From Verrucomicrobiota bacterium (GTDB lineage Bacteria > Verrucomicrobiota > Verrucomicrobiia > Opitutales > Opitutaceae): 64,000 nucleotides of DNA. Below are positions 17,533 through 24,233 of this stretch, in pieces. Location of the stretch: the NCBI GenBank assembly GCA_023391285.1, contig JAEWBF010000020.1, positions 50,055 to 114,054 on the forward strand, read 5' to 3'. A program made the translations under genes and the position numbers. The first letter of the stretch is position 1. The number at the start of each line of letters is the position of its first letter. The notes under the pieces were generated by a model, which worked only from the letters and a program-made list of their open reading frames with translations, was not told the DNA's origin and did no database searches.

Positions 17533-18822
17533 ATGCGCACCGGCTCCTTTGTTTGTCTCACTTTTCTCGTTTCGCTTTCCGGCTTTTTCGCCGGTTGTCG
17601 CGACAACTTGCCGCCGCCACCACCGATGCGGACGATCCAAGTCTGGTTTCAACCCAGCAGCGACGCCGAGGAGGCTGCGCTGCAATCCATCGCCAACTCC
17701 TTCAACATCGCTCACGAGCACCGTGGCTTGCGCGTCGCCCTGCGATTTTTCTCCCAAGACGATTTCGCGCCGCAACTCGCCGCCGCATTTGCCACCGCCA
17801 CTCCGCCGGACGCCTTCAGTCTCGATGGCTCGCTCGTCGCCCGCTACGCGCGCGCGGGATTCATCACGCCGATCGATTCCTGGTTCGATCGCAACGAGCT
17901 CGAAGACTTCCTTCCCACCGTCCGTGAACAAGGCACCGTCGGCGGGCGCCTCTACGCCCTCGCCTCCCTCGAAACCGCCGCCGCGCTCTATTACGATCGC
18001 GAGGTCCTCATGCGCGCCAATGTCGTCCCGCCTCCTGACGGTCGCGCCTGGACGTGGTCGCAATTCATCGCCGCCTGCGAACGCCTGAAAGAAGCCGGCG
18101 TCGCTCCCGTCGCACTCCATCTCCAAGCCACCGACGACGCCGTCTTCCAATCCTTCGCTCCCGTCGTGTGGTCCGGCGGCGGTGAACTCGTCGGCGGAGA
18201 CGGTCGCCGCGTTCAAGGCATTTTTGCTGGACCCGAGAACGTCGCGAGCCTCGAAGCTTGGCAGACGTTGTTCGAAAAAAACTACGCGATCGTCGCGCCC
18301 TCCGAAAGCGATCCTTTCGCCGAGGGTCTGGTCGCGATGGATTGGAATAATCACCTCGCCGCGCGTTCCCACCTGCGCCGCAAAGGCGACACCCTTGGCG
18401 CCATGCTCCTGCCGCGACTGGGCAGTCGATCCATCACCCCTTGCGGCGGATGGGCCTGGGCCATTTCCAAACGCGCCCGCGATCCCGAAACCGCCGCACT
18501 CTGGGTCAAATGGGTCACCGATCTCCGTCACGGCATCGAAACGCTCGTGCGCGCCACCGGCGGCGTGCCCGCGCGACGGTCCGCCTTCGGGTTGTTTCCC
18601 GAGTATTCACATCCTCCCTACCGGCTTTTCCGCGACCAACTGGAACTTGCCGGCCGCCCCCGGCCTCACACGCCTCACCTCCATGTCATCGCGCAAGGGT
18701 TCGCCAACGCCCTTCGCGACATCGCTCGCGGCGCCGAGGTGGGACCGCGGCTTCTCGCTGCCGAACAAGGAATCGAAAAAACCCTCGCGCGCGATCAAGC
18801 CAGGAACGCGCCCGCCGAATAG
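17533..18822 (+). CDS. Lipoprotein ABC sugar-type solute-binding protein
   Basis: A 429-aa protein with a lipoprotein signal: MRTGSFVCLTFLVSLSGFFAGC, with the modified cysteine at residue 22. After a proline-rich linker it has the fold pattern of family 1 extracellular solute-binding proteins: IQVWFQPSSDAEEAALQSIANSF, PPDAFSLDGSLVARYA, YYDREVLMRANV and AMDWNNHLAARSHL. It should deliver a sugar or similar ligand to an ABC importer. No permease genes are adjacent, so the transporter partners lie elsewhere. The ATG at 17533 begins the signal peptide; the longer frame upstream is not coding in character. Confidence 0.87.
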   Translation: MRTGSFVCLTFLVSLSGFFAGCRDNLPPPPPMRTIQVWFQPSSDAEEAALQSIANSFNIAHEHRGLRVALRFFSQDDFAPQLAAAFATATPPDAFSLDGSLVARYARAGFITPIDSWFDRNELEDFLPTVREQGTVGGRLYALASLETAAALYYDREVLMRANVVPPPDGRAWTWSQFIAACERLKEAGVAPVALHLQATDDAVFQSFAPVVWSGGGELVGGDGRRVQGIFAGPENVASLEAWQTLFEKNYAIVAPSESDPFAEGLVAMDWNNHLAARSHLRRKGDTLGAMLLPRLGSRSITPCGGWAWAISKRARDPETAALWVKWVTDLRHGIETLVRATGGVPARRSAFGLFPEYSHPPYRLFRDQLELAGRPRPHTPHLHVIAQGFANALRDIARGAEVGPRLLAAEQGIEKTLARDQARNAPAE

Positions 18823-18949
18823 CCTCGAAAAACTTCTCGTAACGAGCGCACCATGAGGAGTTTTCCCGATGCCTCTCTGCGCCCTGCTGCAAGCGCCAGA
18901 CCCATCGCGAGATTGACGCGAAAATCCCGCCGGCGTTTTCTGTGCGTCC

Positions 18950-19690
18950 ATGCAAGACCGACCGGCCCTCGATCCGAAGGTGAAATACAAGCGCATCGTC
19001 CTCAAACTGAGCGGCGAGGTGCTCCGCGGAGGAAAATCCGGCGACCCGATCGACGCCGTCACCCTCGAGCGAATTTGCAATCAAGTTAAGGAAATCCACG
19101 ACCTCGGCGTCGAGGTCTGCGTGATCATCGGCGGCGGAAACATCTTCCGCGGCCTCAGCGGTTCGCAGCGCGGCGTCGATCGCACGACCGGCGATTACAT
19201 GGGCATGCTCGCCACCGTGATCAACGGTCTCGCGATCATGGATTGCCTGGAAAAAATGGGCGTGCGCACCCGCGTCCAAAGCGCGATCCCGATGAACCAG
19301 ATCGCCGAACCGTTCATCCTCCGCCGCGCCATGCGCCACCTCGAGAAGGGCCGCGTCGTCATTTTCGTCGCCGGAACGGGCAACCCCTATTTCACCACCG
19401 ACACCACCGCCGCGCTCCGCGCATCCGAGATGCACGCCGATATCATCATGAAGGCGACAAAGGTCGACGGCATCTACGACAAGGACCCGAAGAAGCACGC
19501 CGACGCCGTCAAATACGACCAGATCACGTTCATCGACGCACTCAAACAGCGGCTCAACGTCATGGACTCGACGGCATTTTCCCTCTGCCTCGACAACAAC
19601 GTTCCCATTCTCGTGTTCGATCTCGGCGACGCCCACGCCATCCGCAAAGCCGTCCTCGGCGAAAAAATCGGCACGCTGGTGCACAGCTGA
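18950..19690 (+). CDS. pyrH: Uridylate kinase
   Basis: A 246-aa UMP kinase of the amino-acid-kinase fold, which makes UDP from UMP. Motifs include YKRIVLKLSGEVL (phosphate loop), CVIIGGGNIFRG, DYMGMLATVINGLA and the acceptor region FVAGTGNPYFTTDT. It lies upstream of frr, the order usual in bacteria, though rpsB and tsf, which normally precede pyrH, are absent: the upstream gene is a solute-binding protein. The 123-nt gap to frr is unusually long and carries an inverted repeat array. Confidence 0.96.
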   Translation: MQDRPALDPKVKYKRIVLKLSGEVLRGGKSGDPIDAVTLERICNQVKEIHDLGVEVCVIIGGGNIFRGLSGSQRGVDRTTGDYMGMLATVINGLAIMDCLEKMGVRTRVQSAIPMNQIAEPFILRRAMRHLEKGRVVIFVAGTGNPYFTTDTTAALRASEMHADIIMKATKVDGIYDKDPKKHADAVKYDQITFIDALKQRLNVMDSTAFSLCLDNNVPILVFDLGDAHAIRKAVLGEKIGTLVHS

Positions 19691-19702
19691 GCACGCACAG
19701 AC

Positions 19703-19804
19703 AAGTTGAGAGTTGAGCGATGAGGGTTGAGAGTCGGCCAGTCCGGCTCCGCTCTCGCCTTGGCGCCTCTTTTCTCTCAACTCTCAACTCCAAACTCTCA
19801 ACTC
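19703..19804. repeat. Inverted heptamer array between pyrH and frr
   Basis: The left part contains GTTGAGAGTTGAG and related heptamers, the right part the complementary CTCTCAACTCTCAACTCC. Together they can form a long stem across the pyrH-frr gap, which may weaken or regulate read-through into frr. Confidence 0.8.
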
Positions 19805-19813
19805 AACGCCCCC

Positions 19814-20359
19814 ATGTCCCACTCCCTTGTCACCGACGCCCAAGCCAAGATGAAGAAAGCCGTCGATCACACGCTGCACGAATTCAGCGCGATCCACACC
19901 GGCAAGGCCACCCCCACGATGGTCGAGGGCGTGATGATCGAAGCCTACGGCTCCATGATGCGGCTGAAAGATTGCGCCGCCATCTCCACGCCCGACGCCC
20001 GCCTCATTCAAATCCAACCGTGGGACGCCGCTCTCATTAAGGCCATCGTCAAAGGCGTCCAGGAAGCGAACCTCGGCTTCAATCCCGTCCCCGACGGGAA
20101 AGTCATTCGCATCCCGCTCCCTGAAATGAGCCGCGAGCGTCGCCAGGAGTTCGTCAAAAACGCTCACCGCCTCGCCGAGGAGGGACGCGTTCACGTCCGC
20201 AACGTCCGCCGCGACTCCCTCGAAGCCGTCAAAAAAGCGAAGCTCCCCGAAGACGAGGCGAAGCGCGTCGAAAAAGATATCCAAACCGCGACCGACAAGG
20301 CCATCGCCGACATCAACACAAGCCTCGCCCACAAGGAAAAAGACCTCCTCACCGTCTAA
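19814..20359 (+). CDS. frr: Ribosome recycling factor
   Basis: A 181-aa protein of the RRF family, which splits post-termination ribosomes with EF-G. Family blocks are visible: MKKAVDHTLHEFSAIHTGKATP, the hinge region IRIPLPEMSRERRQEFVKNAHRLAEEGRVHVRNVRRD, and the long C-terminal helix with KKAKLPEDEAKRVEKDIQ. Length is normal (185 aa in Escherichia coli). The ATG at 19814 follows the repeat array; upstream in-frame sequence is the repeat itself. Confidence 0.96.
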   Translation: MSHSLVTDAQAKMKKAVDHTLHEFSAIHTGKATPTMVEGVMIEAYGSMMRLKDCAAISTPDARLIQIQPWDAALIKAIVKGVQEANLGFNPVPDGKVIRIPLPEMSRERRQEFVKNAHRLAEEGRVHVRNVRRDSLEAVKKAKLPEDEAKRVEKDIQTATDKAIADINTSLAHKEKDLLTV

Positions 20360-20419
20360 AGAATCCCAAAGCTATTCGCTTCAGCCCCCCTGCGACCGAA
20401 GTTTGGTTTTTTGGACATT

Positions 20420-20452
20420 CTCTGGAGCTTGGAGCTTGGATCTTGGAGCTTC
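20420..20452. repeat. Heptamer array (TTGGAGC) before proB
   Basis: Four to five copies of a TTGGAGC/TTGGATC unit end 7 nt before the proB GTG start. The GGAG inside each unit could act as a ribosome-binding site, so array length might alter proB translation. Confidence 0.8.
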
Positions 20453-20459
20453 CCCCTTC

Positions 20460-21572
20460 GTGACGAAATCCGCTAACGCCGCCGCTCCCAAACGCGTCGT
20501 CATCAAACTCGGCACCGGCGTCCTGACCACCGGCATCGGGCAACTCGACACCGCGCGCATCGCCGCCGTCTGCGCCCAAGTCGCCGCCCTCCGCGCGCGC
20601 GGCACCGAAGTCATTCTCGTCAGCTCCGGCGCCGTCGGCCTCGGCATGGGCGCGCTTCAGCTTTCGAAACGCCCCAAGGACGTATCCAAAAAACAAGCAT
20701 GCGCCGCCATCGGCCAGTCGCTCCTCATGCAGCACTGGCAGGCCGGCTTCACCCCGCACGGCCTCACCGTCGCGCAGGTCCTCCTCACCCATGAAGACCT
20801 TCGCGCCCGCGCCCGCTACCTCGGCGTCCGCGAAACGCTCCGGCAACTCGTCGCCTACAACACCATTCCGGTAATCAACGAGAACGACGCCGTCAGCGCC
20901 GCCGAAATCAAGTTCGGCGACAACGATACGCTCTCTGCCATGGTCGCCAGTCTCGTCGGCGCGCAATACCTCGTCATCCTCTCCACCGCCCCGGGTTTGA
21001 TCGACATGCAGGGCACGAAACAAATCGTGCCCGTCGTCGAAAAGATCACCCCCGAAATCGAAGCCATGGCCGGCGGCACCACCAGCGAAACCGCCGTTGG
21101 CGGCATGGTCTCGAAGATCTCCGCCGCCAAACTCGCCACTCGCTCCGGTTGCGGCGTCTTCATCGCCAGCGGCGCCGAGCCCGACGTCGTTCCGCGCCTC
21201 CTCGCCGGCCGCGGCCCGGGCACGTTTTTCGTGCCCAGCGGACTCCCCCTCGAAGCCAAAAAACGCTGGCTCGCCTATTTCCAACGCCCCGCCGGCACCG
21301 TCTTCGTCAACCCTTGCGCGGTCCCCGTCCTTCGCGAACAGGGCCGCAGCCTCCTCGCCGTCGGCATCACCGGCGCGCAGGGCGAATTCGCCGCCGGCGA
21401 TATCGTCAACATCGCCGGCCCCGATTCGGCGATTTTCGCCCGTGGCAAAATTGCCTTCTCCTCCGACGAGATCCCCGACCTCGCCGGCCGCCACGGCGAT
21501 GAAGTCGCGGCCCTCCATCCCACTCGCAAACGCCTCGAAGTCGTTCACCGCAACGACCTCGTTCTCCTCTGA
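20460..21572 (+). CDS. proB: Glutamate 5-kinase
   Basis: A 370-aa glutamate 5-kinase, the first enzyme of proline synthesis. The N-terminal kinase domain has KRVVIKLGTGVLTT, LVSSGAVGLGMG, VQVLLTHEDL, NENDAVSAAEIKFGDNDTLSA and VGGMVSKISAAKLA; the last 80 residues form a PUA domain (GQGRSLLAVGITGAQGEF-like). The GTG at 20460 is the most likely start because the frame before it consists of a repeat array and no ATG precedes the kinase motif otherwise. proA is not adjacent. Confidence 0.94.
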   Translation: MTKSANAAAPKRVVIKLGTGVLTTGIGQLDTARIAAVCAQVAALRARGTEVILVSSGAVGLGMGALQLSKRPKDVSKKQACAAIGQSLLMQHWQAGFTPHGLTVAQVLLTHEDLRARARYLGVRETLRQLVAYNTIPVINENDAVSAAEIKFGDNDTLSAMVASLVGAQYLVILSTAPGLIDMQGTKQIVPVVEKITPEIEAMAGGTTSETAVGGMVSKISAAKLATRSGCGVFIASGAEPDVVPRLLAGRGPGTFFVPSGLPLEAKKRWLAYFQRPAGTVFVNPCAVPVLREQGRSLLAVGITGAQGEFAAGDIVNIAGPDSAIFARGKIAFSSDEIPDLAGRHGDEVAALHPTRKRLEVVHRNDLVLL

Positions 21573-21601
21573 CGCCCCCGCGTCCGGGCGCGCCTTTCAC
21601 C

Positions 21602-22042
21602 ATGCCGCCCTTCATCCTCCGTTCCGCCACTGAGTCCGACTACGACTGGCTCTGGAACGTGAAACGCACCACCATGCGGCCTTACGTCGAGCAAACGTGG
21701 GGCTCTTGGGACGACCGCACGCAGGAACGTTTCTTCCGCCAACACTTCAGCCCTGCGACCCTTCAAGTCATCCTCGTCGATGGCCAGCCGGCCGGGCTCC
21801 TCAACGTCGAACGCGAACCCGCCGCGCTCTTCCTGGCCAACATCCAGATTCATCCCCATTTTCAAAACCGCGGTCTCGGCGCTGCCGTGGTCCGCGCGGT
21901 CCTCGACTCAGGCCGCTCGTTGAATCTGCCGGTCCGGCTCCAAGTGTTGAAGGTCAACACCCGCGCCCGCGATTTCTACCTCCGTCTCGGCTTCCGCCCC
22001 GCCGGCGAAACCCTCACCCACTTCCTGCTCCACCACGCGTAG
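21602..22042 (+). CDS. GNAT-family N-acetyltransferase
   Basis: A 146-aa acetyltransferase of the GNAT fold. The acetyl-CoA loop is HPHFQNRGLGAAVVRAVL (Q/R-x-x-G-x-G/A), and the C-terminus has the typical VNTRARDFYLRLGF segment. It resembles small stand-alone GNATs whose substrates cannot be inferred. It begins 29 nt after proB and may share its transcript. Its stop lies at the start of the REP cluster. Confidence 0.88.
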   Translation: MPPFILRSATESDYDWLWNVKRTTMRPYVEQTWGSWDDRTQERFFRQHFSPATLQVILVDGQPAGLLNVEREPAALFLANIQIHPHFQNRGLGAAVVRAVLDSGRSLNLPVRLQVLKVNTRARDFYLRLGFRPAGETLTHFLLHHA

Positions 22043-22235
22043 CGAAACGCGAGCGCGTTTCGTTCCCTCATGCCCTCGCCCTCGTAGCGGAACGCGTAAG
22101 CGTTTCGTTCCCTCAGATGCTCCCGCCTTCGTAGCGGAACGCGTGAGCGTTTCGTTCCCTCAGATGCTCTCGTCCTCCCTCGTAGCGGAACGCGTGAGCG
22201 TTTCGTGCTCTAGCGGAACGCGTGCGCGTTTCGCC
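22039..22235 (+). repeat. Tandem cluster of five GTAG-headed REP-like hairpins
   Basis: Five copies of GTAGCGGAACGCGTGAGC plus GTTTCGTTCCCTC start near 22039, 22084, 22131, 22182 and about 22210, spaced 28-51 nt apart. Each carries a stem of the type CGGAACGC/GCGTTTCG with a short loop. Copies differ by a few bases, often compensating in the stem. The remaining gap to 22370 holds nothing else recognised. Confidence 0.85.
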
Positions 22236-22369
22236 CGCCCAACCTTCCGCCCCGCCTCCCTAATCTTTTCCCCGACCCCCCGTTAGGGACCTACTATATT
22301 TCCCCTCCGTAACACCATCCGTAATGTCACCTGTCTGTCACCCCTTCGTAACTTCTTCGCTCCAGCACC

Positions 22370-23458
22370 ATGCGGGTTGGCATTTATCACAGACATTCCT
22401 TCCACGAGGCGATCTTCCGATCGACCATCGCCGCCCTCGGCAGCCGGCATCATTGCCTCGCAACCTCCGACACGGGTGAGCTCACGCGTTTTCGGCCGCA
22501 CGTCATCGTCGCCGCGGAAGATCTAACTTACCTTCACCTGCGCGCGCATTTGCCGTTTTCTCGCTTCGTCCACACACGCCACGGCCTCGCCAACAAAGGC
22601 ATCCCCGCGCGCTCCTTCCGCGCCGCCGATTACGTCTGCCTCACCAGCGAGAACATGCGCGAAGAATTCCTCGCCCAGGGCATCCGTCCGCGGCGCGAGT
22701 ATTGGATTACTGGCTACGTCCAGATGGACAACCTCTTCTCCGCGCCACGTCCGCCGCAAATCCCGCCCGGCCGGAAGGTCGTTCTTTACGCACCTACTTG
22801 GCACCACGGTCTCTCCTCGCTGCCCATGCTCGGCCGTCGCGTCGCCGATCTGCTGCATGGCGGACGAAAGGATCTCTTTGTCGTCATCAAGCCCCACCCC
22901 CTCGTCTTGCAACGAGAAGATCTGTCCGAATGGTCCGACGCCCTGCGCGCCGCCACCGCCGGGCGGAATGATACTCTGCTCCTCGAAAACCGCGGCGAGG
23001 ACATCATGCCGTGGCTCAAGGCTGCGGACCTCCTCGTCAGCGACGCTTCGAGCGTTCAACTCGAATTCCTCGCCGTAAATCGCCCGCTCGTCCTGATCGA
23101 CAATCCCGAACACGTCACGTCCGAGCACTACGACCCGAACGGGCTCGAATGGAAATGGCGCGACATGGGCACGCGCATCTCCAGCGCGGATGCACTACCA
23201 GGCGCCATCACCGACGCGCTGGCCAATCCCAACCTCTGCGCCGACCGCCGCGCCCGTTATCGCCACCAACTTTTCGGCGATCTGCTCGATGGCCGCAGCG
23301 GCGAACGTCTCGCCGAACGAATCGACCTTCTCGCCCCCGAAGTGGCTTCCGAAGCCAAACTCCTCGCGGCCAGCCCCGTCGGCCGCGCCGTCCACACCTC
23401 GCTCCCCTATCTGCGCAATGCATCAAGAGCCTTCAAACGACTGCTGCGGTCGGCCTGA
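22370..23458 (+). CDS. CDP-glycerol glycerophosphotransferase-like protein
   Basis: A 362-aa protein of the TagF/TarF family, which polymerises glycerol- or ribitol-phosphate from CDP precursors. Recognised blocks are FVHTRHGLANKG, YAPTWHHGLSSLP, FVVIKPHPL and ADLLVSDASSVQLEFLAVNRPLVL. The two histidine regions (HTRHG and KPHP) match the family active site. No signal peptide is present, so it acts at the cytosolic face. The downstream cytidylyltransferase starts inside its last 41 nt, so the two are translationally coupled and probably share a pathway for a surface polymer phosphate. Confidence 0.83.
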   Translation: MRVGIYHRHSFHEAIFRSTIAALGSRHHCLATSDTGELTRFRPHVIVAAEDLTYLHLRAHLPFSRFVHTRHGLANKGIPARSFRAADYVCLTSENMREEFLAQGIRPRREYWITGYVQMDNLFSAPRPPQIPPGRKVVLYAPTWHHGLSSLPMLGRRVADLLHGGRKDLFVVIKPHPLVLQREDLSEWSDALRAATAGRNDTLLLENRGEDIMPWLKAADLLVSDASSVQLEFLAVNRPLVLIDNPEHVTSEHYDPNGLEWKWRDMGTRISSADALPGAITDALANPNLCADRRARYRHQLFGDLLDGRSGERLAERIDLLAPEVASEAKLLAASPVGRAVHTSLPYLRNASRAFKRLLRSA

Positions 23459-24152
23459 GGTCACCGCACTCATCCTCGCCGCCGGCAGCGGCACACGCCT
23501 CGGCGGAATCGCCAAGGCCACCCTCGAATACAAAGGCGGCTCGTTGCTCCAACACGCCGTCACGCTCGTCGCGCCGTTCGCCCAACACATCGTCATCGGC
23601 GTGCGGGACTGCGATCTCGAATGGGCTCAGGAGCAGTGCCGCGGCCTCGCTCCGGAATGCGACATCACGTGCGTCTCCGGCGGCGCCACTCGCCAGGAAT
23701 CTCTCCAGCGCCTCCTCGATGCCGTGCACACTCCCTACATCATCGTCCACGAGGTCGCACGTCCTTGGGTGGAGCCTGAAATATTTCAACAGCTTCTCAC
23801 GGCTGTGCGTCAGCACAGCGCTGTCGCCGTTTACACGCCCCTGCCCGTGCGCGACAGCCTGGTGTTGATGAACAACGGCGAACTGCAGGAAAGCCTTCCG
23901 CGCGCCAGCGTCGTCTCCGTGCAAACCCCGCACGCCTACCACCTCGAAGCCCTGCAACGCGCCTACGCGCTCGCCCGTGAAAACGGCTGGGAAGAGGAAA
24001 GCACGATTGCCCTCATGTCGCGGGCCAAGCACAGCGTTCGTCTCATCGAGGGTTCACCGCAGAACATCAAGGTCACCTACCCCGAAGACCTCGCCCCGCT
24101 GCGCACTTACTCCGCCGCGACGCCTTCCGCCGCCCGCCGCGCCAGCGGCTAA
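23418..24152 (+). CDS. ispD: IspD/TarI-family cytidylyltransferase
   Basis: A 244-aa nucleotidyltransferase. ALILAAGSGTRLGG with K in the following strand is the CTP-binding loop; GGATRQESLQRLLD and NIKVTYPEDL are shared by IspD (MEP isoprenoid pathway) and TarI (CDP-ribitol synthesis). It overlaps the TagF-like gene by 41 nt in another frame, which favours a CDP-polyol role, but IspD function in isoprenoid synthesis cannot be excluded; only one such gene is visible here. The ATG at 23418 is the nearest start that covers the full domain. Confidence 0.82.
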   Translation: MHQEPSNDCCGRPEVTALILAAGSGTRLGGIAKATLEYKGGSLLQHAVTLVAPFAQHIVIGVRDCDLEWAQEQCRGLAPECDITCVSGGATRQESLQRLLDAVHTPYIIVHEVARPWVEPEIFQQLLTAVRQHSAVAVYTPLPVRDSLVLMNNGELQESLPRASVVSVQTPHAYHLEALQRAYALARENGWEEESTIALMSRAKHSVRLIEGSPQNIKVTYPEDLAPLRTYSAATPSAARRASG

Positions 24153-24163
24153 CCTTCCCCACT

Positions 24164-24190
24164 GATGGAGGCGCGGTGCCCTCACCGCGC
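24164..24190 (+). repeat. REP-like hairpin headed by GGAG
   Basis: GATGGAGGCGCGGTGCCC followed by TCACCGCGC contains GGAG and a perfect 8-bp stem (GCGCGGTG/CACCGCGC) with loop CCCT. Identical or near-identical copies occur at 29903-29929 and twice at 63939-64000. Confidence 0.85.
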
Positions 24191-24233
24191 AATCGGTTCG
24201 CCGTGCTGCGTCTACGCCCGCACCCGCTTCGCC

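Noticed and set aside
22039..22235. The five regularly spaced repeats as a CRISPR array
   Set aside because: Spacing is irregular, repeats are palindromic throughout, copies occur singly elsewhere, and no cas gene is near.
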